Shown in pieces: positions 8,705 through 16,167 of a stretch of 64,000 bases of DNA. Positions within the stretch are counted from its first letter, which is position 1, and every line of letters begins with the position of its first letter. The DNA comes from Aeoliella straminimaris (lineage in GTDB: Bacteria > Planctomycetota > Planctomycetia > Pirellulales > Lacipirellulaceae), in contig NZ_JAMXLR010000072.1 of assembly GCF_024054565.1 (NCBI RefSeq), positions 62,001-126,000 on the forward strand, read 5' to 3'. The notes beneath the pieces are model-generated. The model saw only the letters and a program-made list of their open reading frames with translations, made no database searches and was not told where the DNA came from. Position numbers and translations under genes: made by a program.

Positions 8705-10258
8705 TTAAATGGGGGCTGAGTTCTTGGTAGTAAGGCCTGAGGCGGCCAAGCCCACCAGGACAACGGTCAGTACTCCAACGACGATGGTCATGTGTTCGTG
8801 CAGTGGATTTCGCAGTGACGCAGAAAGCGACACTATGCTTGTATTTTCCAGCCGTGGTAGCGAAAGCCAAAGGATCATCAGCAAGCCCGCACCCACTCCA
8901 ATCAAGCCGGCTGTTCGCGAGGCACGCTGGCTGACGACTCCAAGCAGGAATATTCCCAGCAGGGCGCCGGAAAAAATCCCCGACAAGGTCCACCAGGCGT
9001 CCAGGACACTTTCGGTGCCGATTAAGGCCAGGGCCACGGCCACCCCCGCCGCTCCCATGCCGGCCGTGGACATGTGCAGGGCAGCCATCGACTCGTGCTC
9101 GCCGCAATCGGGCTTGAGGTAACGTTTGTAGATGTCGAGTAGGGTAACGGTGGCCGAACTGTTTCGTGGGGTATCGATGCTGCTCATGGCCGCAGCGAAA
9201 ATCGCAGCGATCAGCAGGCCTGTCGCGTTAACTGGCAGTCCGTAGACAATGAATTCTGGCAGCACGCTATCGCCCACTGCGGTGTCCGTCATAACTGGAG
9301 CTGCTTCGCCCGCGTCCACCGCACGCTGAGCTACTTGGGCCTCGACTTGGACCAGCAGTTCGGGATGCGATTGATAGTACGAGTACGCGATCAACCCGAC
9401 TGCAAAAAACGCGGCCGAGATAGGCAGATATAGCATTGCCCCCATCCAGACGCTGCGGGCTGCCTGCTTAGTGCTTGGAGATGCGTGGTATCGCTGCACG
9501 TAGCTTCGGCCGATGCCGAAGTTCTTGCCATTTTCGAACAGACCATACAGAAGCGGGACCAAAAATGTGGACACCGTCAGGTAGAACGAGAAGCTACCGA
9601 GCGAGAATTTGTCGTTTGCCGCGGCGACGCGCACCGCCTGGCCGGGGCCTTCGGGCATATCGAACAGCATTAGCAGGAGCAGAATGGCCGCACCGGTGGT
9701 GAGCACAATCGACTGGACAACGTCGGTCCAGATGACCGCTTCGATACTGCCGAGTGCTGTGTAGATGGTGACCAGGGCGCCGGCGGCGATAATAATGGTA
9801 GTGTGAGACCAGCCGGTGAGGGTAGATAACACCAAGGACACGGCAAACAGGATCGCACCGACCCGCACCAATTGGATCAAGACGTAGCACGCGAGGCCGT
9901 AGGTTCGCGCCCACGGGCCGAACCGCTTTTCCAAATGGTCGTAGGCCGATATGGAGCCGCTGTTGCGGTGTAGGAGAACAAACCACCTCACTGCAATCCA
10001 AGCTGCCAAGGGCAGGGATAGCGAAAAGGCAAAGGCGTTCCAATTGGTACCGTATGCTTTTCCTGGTACTTCCAAGAACGTATTGCTGAAAAGGTAGGTA
10101 CCGAAGATCGACAATCCCACGGCCCAACCCGGCAAGCGTCCGCCGGCGGCCATGAAGCCACTAGTGGTGCGACTCCGTTGGACAAACCAACATCCCAACC
10201 CGAAAACCCCGAGCAAATAGCCGGCAATCACCAGAAGGTCGACGACGGGCAAGCTCAC
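8705..10258 (-). CDS. sodium:solute symporter (SSS family), second copy
   Basis: A 517-residue SSS transporter. The chosen start is GTG 10258, because it overlaps the sialidase TGA as GTGA and gives an N terminus (VSLPVVDLLVIAGYLLGVF) that begins at the first helix; an ATG at 10285 would add nine unlikely residues. Motifs are GCWFVQRSRTTSGFMAAGG, then GWAVGLSIFGTYLFSNTFLE, and AAAMSSIDTPRNSSATV. The last resembles the FAAxMSSxD helix segment of Na+/sialic acid and Na+/sugar symporters. Position between a predicted neuraminidase and a NanA-like lyase suggests uptake of the sugar acid that the lyase cleaves. It is not closely similar to the first symporter (920-2635), so the two probably have different substrates. 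Confidence 0.9.
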   Translation of the reverse strand: MSLPVVDLLVIAGYLLGVFGLGCWFVQRSRTTSGFMAAGGRLPGWAVGLSIFGTYLFSNTFLEVPGKAYGTNWNAFAFSLSLPLAAWIAVRWFVLLHRNSGSISAYDHLEKRFGPWARTYGLACYVLIQLVRVGAILFAVSLVLSTLTGWSHTTIIIAAGALVTIYTALGSIEAVIWTDVVQSIVLTTGAAILLLLMLFDMPEGPGQAVRVAAANDKFSLGSFSFYLTVSTFLVPLLYGLFENGKNFGIGRSYVQRYHASPSTKQAARSVWMGAMLYLPISAAFFAVGLIAYSYYQSHPELLVQVEAQVAQRAVDAGEAAPVMTDTAVGDSVLPEFIVYGLPVNATGLLIAAIFAAAMSSIDTPRNSSATVTLLDIYKRYLKPDCGEHESMAALHMSTAGMGAAGVAVALALIGTESVLDAWWTLSGIFSGALLGIFLLGVVSQRASRTAGLIGVGAGLLMILWLSLPRLENTSIVSLSASLRNPLHEHMTIVVGVLTVVLVGLAASGLTTKNSAPI

Positions 10259-11391
10259 CGTGCCCCCTCCATGCCAGCGGGCCACTGGCCGTCAACGATC
10301 TTGCGTGTTGCGAGCCGCTGTGGATCGATAACTACGTGTTTGATCCGTTCGCGGCGCCAAGTGTACGTGATGTGCACCAGTCCATCCGAAGTCTGAATTG
10401 TGGCCGGATATGAGTAGCCCGCGGGCGCCTCGGGATCGTCTTCCAGAACGAGAGCAGCGTTCCACTTTATTCCATCGGTGGATGTCGCCACGTTCAAAGG
10501 ACTTCGAATCTTGTAGGTAGGGCTGTGGTTGTAGACCAGCAACTGTTCACCGCCGGCCAGTGTTACGGCATCGGTGCCCGAACTGGGGTTGGGAAGCCCG
10601 AGTGTGGTCATGGGCCCCCAGTCCTTACCCCCATTTTGCGACCAGATCTGAAAAATCCCGCTCTCGCGGGTGCGGCCAATTGCCTGAAGAGTTTGAGGTC
10701 CATAGGTCAGGATGCTGGGCTGTATGGCCCGAATTGTCTCGGGATCGTTTAGCGGCGCGGTGCGCTGCCAAGTGTTACCAAAGTCGCTGGTGGTTTCGAA
10801 GTGCACGCGCCAACCTTCGTCCTCGGTGCTCGAGGGACAGAGCAGAACACCGTCGGCTAGTTCCACGGGCTTGTTCTTGATGGGACCAAAAATACCATCG
10901 GGTAGACGCTGGGGGGCGGACCACGTTCGGCCATGATCCTCCGATTTCATCAACATGCCCCACCACTCCTGTGGGGAGGGGCCGACTTTGTAGAACAGCA
11001 GCAATGGTCCTTCCGTTGGCTGAAAGAGCACGGGGTTCCAAGTGGGATAGCGCTGCTCGTCGGTCTCGCCCGTGGCGACTTCCACCGGCGTGCTCCAACC
11101 TTGAGACGTTTTCCGGGATACCCAGATGCCGACATCGGGATGTCGCTCGTGCGTGCCGCCAAACCAGGCTGCAATCAGTCCATCGGGTGTCTCCTCCAGA
11201 GTCGAAGCATGGCAGGAAGGAAACGGAGCTTCGGTGTAAATGAACTCACTCAAAACGACCGCACCAGCTTTGTCAGCGGGGGCGTCGCCCAGGCAGGTTG
11301 AAGTTGCCAGGGAACACAACGCAGTGAATGTGGTAAAGCGCGCAGCGCGGGCAGATGCAAACAGCAAGTGGGGCCAATGGGAAAGGAACAT
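10255..11391 (-). CDS. secreted predicted neuraminidase (COG4692/BNR_2 beta-propeller)
   Basis: A 378-residue predicted six-bladed propeller. Start ATG 11391 gives a plausible signal peptide (to about residue 34, TSTCLGDA); an alternative ATG is at 11448 and neither has a convincing Shine-Dalgarno. PFPSCHASTLEETPDGLIAA and AWFGGTHERHPDVGIWVSR match the COG4692 predicted-neuraminidase group. Asp-box-like blades are SEDHGRTW, TSDFGNTW and SQNGGKDW. The FRIP motif of classical GH33 sialidases is absent, so true sialidase activity is not certain; other glycosidases share this fold. It is the first gene of the minus-strand operon, and its stop is coupled to the symporter by GTGA. Confidence 0.8.
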   Translation of the reverse strand: MFLSHWPHLLFASARAARFTTFTALCSLATSTCLGDAPADKAGAVVLSEFIYTEAPFPSCHASTLEETPDGLIAAWFGGTHERHPDVGIWVSRKTSQGWSTPVEVATGETDEQRYPTWNPVLFQPTEGPLLLFYKVGPSPQEWWGMLMKSEDHGRTWSAPQRLPDGIFGPIKNKPVELADGVLLCPSSTEDEGWRVHFETTSDFGNTWQRTAPLNDPETIRAIQPSILTYGPQTLQAIGRTRESGIFQIWSQNGGKDWGPMTTLGLPNPSSGTDAVTLAGGEQLLVYNHSPTYKIRSPLNVATSTDGIKWNAALVLEDDPEAPAGYSYPATIQTSDGLVHITYTWRRERIKHVVIDPQRLATRKIVDGQWPAGMEGAR

Positions 11392-11537
11392 AGATGACGA
11401 ATGAGGGCTGCGCCCGAGAAGAGCCGTACGGAAGAAGGACAAGGACATATTCAGCATACCAGCCATTGTGTGGCAAGTCGGTGTGGCGTCCGACCTGAAT
11501 TGAGACAGTCGCCAGATGCAATGTTGCCTACATGACA

Positions 11538-11571
11538 TAAATGCGCGACGCGGTTCGAAAGGGCGCATTTA
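11538..11571. promoter_or_regulatory. 9-bp inverted repeat upstream of the sialidase operon
   Basis: TAAATGCGC (11538-11546) and GCGCATTTA (11563-11571) are perfect 9-bp arms with a 16-nt spacer that includes TTCGAA. It lies about 150 nt upstream of the sialidase start on the minus strand. Operator or leader hairpin; no binding protein is known. Confidence 0.4.
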
Positions 11572-11753
11572 CTCAACGCAAAAAGTCATTATGCACATTG
11601 CCCAATTCGGTGAAGTCGCGAGCCATGCAGAATCTGGGCTTTCCGATTCGCAATCAGCCCCGCGGCTGCAAGCTAGGGCAGTGCGATTGCAAAAAGTAAA
11701 CGTCGTAAATTGGTTGACTGTAATAACTTAGTGGTGTCCAATGGGTTAAAGAA

Positions 11754-11771
11754 CCACTGGAATTCCAGTGG
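11754..11771. promoter_or_regulatory. 18-bp perfect palindrome, candidate GntR operator
   Basis: CCACTGGAATTCCAGTGG is its own reverse complement over 18 bp. It lies 153 nt upstream of the FadR-type GntR start and in the promoter region of the divergent operon, the usual place for an autoregulated GntR site. AGTGGT at 11730-11735 and ACCACT at 11753-11758 form a second inverted repeat that shares the left arm of the palindrome. Confidence 0.5.
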
Positions 11772-11870
11772 GATCGTAAGGCGATACAAGCTGCTACCAA
11801 TCCTGATTCGGAGAGGTCGAGCTTCGCTCATCACTCACTTTTCACTCATCCATAAACTTCGCCTAGGCTG

Positions 11871-11897
11871 GGCCCTGAAGGCTTGTGTTCAGGGGCC
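11871..11897 (+). promoter_or_regulatory. leader inverted repeat just before gntR
   Basis: GGCCCTGAA (11871-11879) pairs with TTCAGGGGCC (11888-11897) with one bulged base and an 8-nt loop. It ends 26 nt before the gntR ATG and could be a second operator or a structure in the 5' leader. Confidence 0.35.
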
Positions 11898-11923
11898 ATT
11901 CAGGCCGAAGTGACTGCCACACC

Positions 11924-12679
11924 ATGAAGAATAGGCCTAGCCATTCCCAGGTCGCGTATGCGGCCATACGTGAGCGGATTACTTCCGGCGAGCTTTCCTC
12001 GGGCGCTATTGTGTCTGAAGCGGCCATCGCCAAGGAACTGGGGCTGAGCCGTACCCCTGTGGGGGAAGCGCTGCGACGGTTGTCTCACGAAGGTTTAGTG
12101 GACCAGATTCCACGCTACGGCACCGTTGTTCGCAGTCTTTCTCCTCGAGACTTACGCGAGCTGTTTGAAGTTCGGCAGGCACTAGAGGGCATGGCTGCGG
12201 CCAAAGCTGCACAGCAGATTACCGCCGAAGTACTCGAAGAACTCGAGCTATTGTGTGTGGCTATCGACGCGGAGATCACGTCTGCACAGACTTGCGGAGC
12301 GAATAGTTTGGAAGGAGACGCACTTAGTCGTTTCCTGGCTGCCGATATGGCGTTTCACATGCTTATTATCTCTTCGGCGCGAAACCGCCGATTGGGCGAG
12401 ATACTCGAGCAGACGCGTAGCATTTCATCCATGTTCTATGCCCGCCGGGGGGTCCACTCCCTCAGTCGGGTGATCGATGCGAATCGTTGGCATCGTAAGA
12501 TCTTGGATGCTCTAATAGCCAAGGATTCAGCTAAAGCTTCTGAACTTGTCATTAGCCACATTCAGCACTCTTGCGAGCAATCGCTGCAATCGCATGCCGA
12601 CGGCGAAGCGCCGGTCACTCTCGGCACGCTCAACCTGCCGCCTTCGATGCGGATGGCACTAAAGGCCGTAACGAAGTAG
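11924..12679 (+). CDS. GntR-family transcriptional regulator, FadR subfamily
   Basis: A 251-residue regulator. The start is ATG 11924; a GTG at 11885 would add 13 unconserved residues. Residues 8-75 form the winged helix-turn-helix (VAYAAIRERITSGELSSGA, then SEAAIAKELGLSRTPVGEAL and GLVDQIPRYGTVV). Residues about 80-225 are the helical FCD effector domain (ELFEVRQALEGMAAAKAA; later MAFHMLIISSARNRRL with a likely metal-ligand His). FCD regulators respond to small carboxylates such as sugar acids, which suits a locus handling sialic-acid-like and sugar-acid substrates. The palindrome at 11754-11771 is a good operator candidate. It is followed 67 nt later by an AraC regulator on the same strand. 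Confidence 0.92.
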   Translation: MKNRPSHSQVAYAAIRERITSGELSSGAIVSEAAIAKELGLSRTPVGEALRRLSHEGLVDQIPRYGTVVRSLSPRDLRELFEVRQALEGMAAAKAAQQITAEVLEELELLCVAIDAEITSAQTCGANSLEGDALSRFLAADMAFHMLIISSARNRRLGEILEQTRSISSMFYARRGVHSLSRVIDANRWHRKILDALIAKDSAKASELVISHIQHSCEQSLQSHADGEAPVTLGTLNLPPSMRMALKAVTK

Positions 12680-12746
12680 TCCCAGTCTTACGACTGCCAA
12701 ACAACCATTTCGAACCCTAGCTTGTTAGTCAGGCGAGAATTAGCGT

Positions 12747-13790
12747 ATGACTGTCCTTAACCTACCCGCAGCTCATGAATTGCTGTCAGGAGACCCACGA
12801 TCTGCGTTTGCATTGCAGGGCCTGAACGTCACTTCGCCGACGAAACGCGACCGTGTATCGCAGCAAGGACGACAGTTCTTTCGGTACTTGCCAGAAACAG
12901 CATCCAACTCGGACGAGGCCGTCGTAACCGGAGTTGGCATGCGCGAGGTCGTGCCGGGCGAAGCGTACACCGACAGCAATCATCCGAATCTATACAACTT
13001 CAAATGGTGCACCGGGCGAGTGCTGCCCGAGTACCAGATCGTCTACATAACCGACGCCCATGGCGAATTCGAGTCCGCCGCCACGGGATTGGTTCGCTTT
13101 CACGGCGACGCACTGATCTTCCTGCTGCCAGGCGTGTGGCATCGCTACCGCCCCATGCGGGATACCGGATGGACCGAACGATGGGTGTCGCTGAGCGGAG
13201 AGGCCGTCGCTCATAGTCTGTCCCAGGCGGGGGTCACTCCCCATCGAGCGATCGTTACCCCCGAGCAAGTGGAGACACTTCGGCAGGGATTCGACGGAGT
13301 GCTCAATCTGGTGCAGCAGTACCCCAGCCAAAGCGGTCATGCCGTGGCGTCGATGGTGCTGGGGGCGCTGTTTGACGCTATCGGCCAAACCACCAATTTC
13401 CCGCTCGGCGGGCAGCAGCAGGTCGGGGCTATAAGGTCTGCTTCGCTGGACGAGCACGAAATTGAAGATGAGATCGTGCAGGCGGCCATCGAGATCATCT
13501 GGAACGACACGCATACCCCTCCTTTGGCGGTGGCGAACGTCGCCCGCAAACTGCCGGTAACTCGCAGAACTCTCGATCGGCGCTTCTCGGAGTCGCTTGG
13601 TCGGAGCGTTCTGGATGAAATCAACGCTTGTCGCTTCGCTCGTGCCAAGCGATTGCTATTGGAGACCGATTTGCCAATCAAGACGGTCTCCTACTTGTCA
13701 GGTTTCCCGAGCCGCGAACGGATGCGAATCATGTTTATCGAACGCGAAGGTGCGCCTCCGCGCGACTTCCGCGACCGGGAGCGTGGTTAG
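12747..13790 (+). CDS. AraC-family transcriptional regulator
   Basis: A 347-residue regulator starting ATG 12747. Residues about 55-170 form a cupin-like AraC sensor domain: GVGMREVVPGEAY, NHPNLYNFKWCTGRVLPEYQ, and HGDALIFLLPGVWHRYRP with an expected beta-barrel fold. The C-terminal AraC DNA-binding domain (about 235-345) has two helix-turn-helix units: LAVANVARKLPVTRRTLDRR and LPIKTVSYLSGFPSRERMR. It lies upstream of the DUF1559-GH43-RLP operon, which starts 187 nt downstream, and probably controls that operon in response to a sugar. The ligand is not predictable. Confidence 0.9.
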   Translation: MTVLNLPAAHELLSGDPRSAFALQGLNVTSPTKRDRVSQQGRQFFRYLPETASNSDEAVVTGVGMREVVPGEAYTDSNHPNLYNFKWCTGRVLPEYQIVYITDAHGEFESAATGLVRFHGDALIFLLPGVWHRYRPMRDTGWTERWVSLSGEAVAHSLSQAGVTPHRAIVTPEQVETLRQGFDGVLNLVQQYPSQSGHAVASMVLGALFDAIGQTTNFPLGGQQQVGAIRSASLDEHEIEDEIVQAAIEIIWNDTHTPPLAVANVARKLPVTRRTLDRRFSESLGRSVLDEINACRFARAKRLLLETDLPIKTVSYLSGFPSRERMRIMFIEREGAPPRDFRDRERG

Positions 13791-13878
13791 TCGGAAAGTC
13801 AAGTCGGCTAGCGCGGTTAAATCTGTCAACGTCTCGGTTGTAGTTGCTGGAACTTGTCCGGATATAGGGCAGGCGCGT

Positions 13879-13894
13879 CCGCCAACGTTGGCGG
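13879..13894. promoter_or_regulatory. 16-bp perfect palindrome with LacI-type AACGTT core
   Basis: CCGCCAACGTTGGCGG is perfectly self-complementary and lies 84 nt upstream of the DUF1559 gene that heads the RLP operon. The central AACGTT is typical of LacI-family operators such as those of PurR and RbsR. No LacI regulator is encoded in the window. As RNA it could form a 6-bp stem with an ACGT loop after araC, but no U-tract follows, so I favour an operator. Confidence 0.5.
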
Positions 13895-13977
13895 CGACGA
13901 CGCATAGAATTCACAAAGCGGAAACGCTCCCAAAACCCTTGCCCGCTGAACGGGTGCACGCAGGAGTGAACATCACA

Positions 13978-15066
13978 ATGGCTATTCGGAATCTTGAGAG
14001 AACGGCGCGCAACTCTGGTAACCACAGAGCATTTACGCTGGTTGAACTACTGGTGGTGATTGCCATCATCGGCATTCTGATCGCTTTGCTGCTGCCCGCT
14101 GTGCAAGCAGCCCGCGAGGCGGCCCGCCGTAGTCAGTGCAAAAACAATCTGAAACAGATTGCCTTGGCAAGTTTGAATCACGAAAGCACGCACAAGCACT
14201 TTCCCGCAGGTGGTTGGGGCTTCTATTGGGTGGGGGATCCCGATTGGGGTGTCGGAGAGAAACAGCCCGGTGGTTGGGTTTTCGCGATCACGCCTTACAT
14301 CGAAGAAGCCGCGGTGGCCCAAGTCGGTCAAGGCCTCGGAAATGACATCATGAGTAATTCCAGCCCGAAGAAGCAGGCCATTGCCGCGCAAATGGAGCAC
14401 CCTATCAGCGTGTTCATCTGTCCGTCGCGTCGTGCTGTGGAGGCTTATCCTTCGGGCGATCCTCCCATCGAACCGCCACTCAACGCCAATGCTCCTGACA
14501 AGTACGCCAAGTCCGACTATGCCGCAAACGGCGGCGGCGCCAAGGTGAAGATCGTCCAGGGACCAACGGCGGGACCATTCTGCTACCAGTCGTACCCCGA
14601 CTGCGGCGACTGGGGATGGAACGCGTGGCAGTACCGCGAGATGTGGGATGGCATCGTTGGTCTCCGTCGTGGAGCGAAACTCCGGCAGGTTACCGATGGC
14701 GCATCCAATACCTTGTTGGCTGCCGAGAAGTTCGTGCCGACGAACCGGTATCTCGATGGATCACACGTTGCCGACAATAACTCCATGTACGAAGGGTACG
14801 ACTGGGACACGGTCCGATGGACTGGTACGCAAACACCGGACGATCCGGAGGACGAGCCCGACAAGATGCCCCAGCAAGACATCGATGGCTCAAAGCAACT
14901 CTACACGGAGAACTTCGGCGGTCCTCACTCGGCGCTCAACGCTGCCTTTTGCGATGGATCGGTTCACACGATTAACTACGATGTCGATCCCGAGGCCTGG
15001 AACGCTGTGGGGCGTCGCAACGGTAGCGACACGGGTCGAGAGCGACTGCACCAACCGATCGACTGA
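13978..15066 (+). CDS. DUF1559 pseudopilin-like protein heading the RLP operon
   Basis: A 362-residue protein. ATG 13978 has AGGAG 13 nt upstream and begins a pilin leader: basic residues 1-17, then AFTLVELLVVIAIIGILIAL with the pilin Glu, followed by LLPAVQAAREAARRSQCKNN. The frame is open upstream to 13597, but that part overlaps araC and is not coding. The C terminus carries PHSALNAAFCDGSV, a version of the H-X9-DG signature one residue short. It closely resembles the DUF1559 protein at 6616-7698 in leader and layout (shared GGWGF/Y segment and HPISVFICPSRR-like motif). The role is probably envelope-associated and unproven. It is probably co-transcribed with the GH43-like gene, 60 nt downstream. 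Confidence 0.92.
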   Translation: MAIRNLERTARNSGNHRAFTLVELLVVIAIIGILIALLLPAVQAAREAARRSQCKNNLKQIALASLNHESTHKHFPAGGWGFYWVGDPDWGVGEKQPGGWVFAITPYIEEAAVAQVGQGLGNDIMSNSSPKKQAIAAQMEHPISVFICPSRRAVEAYPSGDPPIEPPLNANAPDKYAKSDYAANGGGAKVKIVQGPTAGPFCYQSYPDCGDWGWNAWQYREMWDGIVGLRRGAKLRQVTDGASNTLLAAEKFVPTNRYLDGSHVADNNSMYEGYDWDTVRWTGTQTPDDPEDEPDKMPQQDIDGSKQLYTENFGGPHSALNAAFCDGSVHTINYDVDPEAWNAVGRRNGSDTGRERLHQPID

Positions 15067-15126
15067 TGGCGTCGACGCGTAACCTCGAGCCAATCGACTG
15101 TTTCCCAGTGTTGTACTTCCAGAATT

Positions 15127-16167
15127 ATGGTCGCCATCGCCTACCGACGAACTGTCCCGGTCGCCGTCTGTGCGTGTTTGGCGGCTTTGCTGGTGCTAGT
15201 TGGCGCGGCGAGCACAGCGTCGGCTGAAGAGTCAGGTGGGAACTCCAGCGGCAAGGATTCCGTCTATCTGTTCACATCCTTCGAAGAGCCGGCCACGGAT
15301 GGGCTGCGTTTCTTGTGGAGCGACGATGGACTTCATTGGCAGCGGATCCCCGGCGTATTCTTGAAGCCGACAGTCGGCCAAGGCAGACTAATGCGCGACC
15401 CCAGTTGCGTGCGCGGTCCAGAAGGCACCTTTCATCTGGTGTGGACGACCAACTGGCGGGGCGACCTTGGGTTTGGCTACGCGTCGTCCCGCGATCTGGT
15501 GCATTGGTCGCCCCAGAGGTTCATACCAGCAATGAAGCACGAGCCAGATGCCGTAAACGTCTGGGCGCCGGAGCTCTTCCATGATTCGGAGGGCCAGGAC
15601 TTCATTATTGTCTGGGCCTCGACCATCCCTGGACGCTACCCCCTAGGAGTGGAGCGCGAAGACAACAACCATCGAATGTACTACACACGTACCAGCGACT
15701 TTAAGCACTTCACGCCCCCCAAGCTATTCTGCGAGCCGGGATTCAGCGTTATCGACGCGGTGATCGTGCCCTGGGGGCGGGACGGGGGGCCAGCCTATAA
15801 GCTGGTGCTTAAGGATAATACCCGTCCCGTGCTGGCATTGCGGGTGGCGGAAGGCGATTCGCCTACCGGTCCGTGGAGGAATATCAGTGAGCCGATCACG
15901 GACTTCAAGACGGAAGGTCCCACGGTTGCTAAAGTCGGCGATCGATGGGTGATCTACTTCGATCGGTATGGCGATCACCAGTTTGGTGCCGTGGCTACGA
16001 GCGACTTCGAGTCATTCGAAAACCTAGGGGGCGACATCGACTTCCCCGCTGGACACAAGCACGGCACTGTGTTGCAAGTAACGCGCGCGGAGCTGGAGCG
16101 GTTGCAGAAAGCTGGCAGCGAGCAAAAACCAAAGCCGGGGAAGCCAGCGCAAAGGAGTGAACCATGA
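15127..16167 (+). CDS. secreted GH43-like five-bladed beta-propeller glycosidase
   Basis: A 346-residue secreted protein with a signal peptide (residues 1-33, cleavage near ASTASAEE). The body matches the planctomycete GH43-like propeller: residues 65-75 FLWSDDGLHWQ, RDPSCV with the likely base Asp, NVWAPELF, and TEGPTVAKVGDRWVIYFDRY containing the likely acid Glu. GH43 enzymes act mostly on arabinose- or xylose-containing plant polysaccharides; the exact linkage is not predictable. The C-terminal 20 residues are Lys/Pro/Gln-rich. Its TGA overlaps the ATG of the isomerase-like gene (ATGA at 16164-16167), so a secreted hydrolase is translationally coupled to a cytoplasmic sugar pathway, implying that it releases the pathway's sugar. 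Confidence 0.8.
   Translation: MVAIAYRRTVPVAVCACLAALLVLVGAASTASAEESGGNSSGKDSVYLFTSFEEPATDGLRFLWSDDGLHWQRIPGVFLKPTVGQGRLMRDPSCVRGPEGTFHLVWTTNWRGDLGFGYASSRDLVHWSPQRFIPAMKHEPDAVNVWAPELFHDSEGQDFIIVWASTIPGRYPLGVEREDNNHRMYYTRTSDFKHFTPPKLFCEPGFSVIDAVIVPWGRDGGPAYKLVLKDNTRPVLALRVAEGDSPTGPWRNISEPITDFKTEGPTVAKVGDRWVIYFDRYGDHQFGAVATSDFESFENLGGDIDFPAGHKHGTVLQVTRAELERLQKAGSEQKPKPGKPAQRSEP

Larger units (their letters stand above)
11392..11923. other. divergent control region between sialidase operon and gntR
   Basis: These 532 nt separate the minus-strand sialidase operon from the plus-strand regulators and have no convincing gene. The region is more AT-rich than its flanks and contains three separate inverted repeats (11538-11571, 11754-11771, 11871-11897), annotated individually. 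It must hold promoters in both directions; I could not place a convincing -35/-10 pair. Confidence 0.7.
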
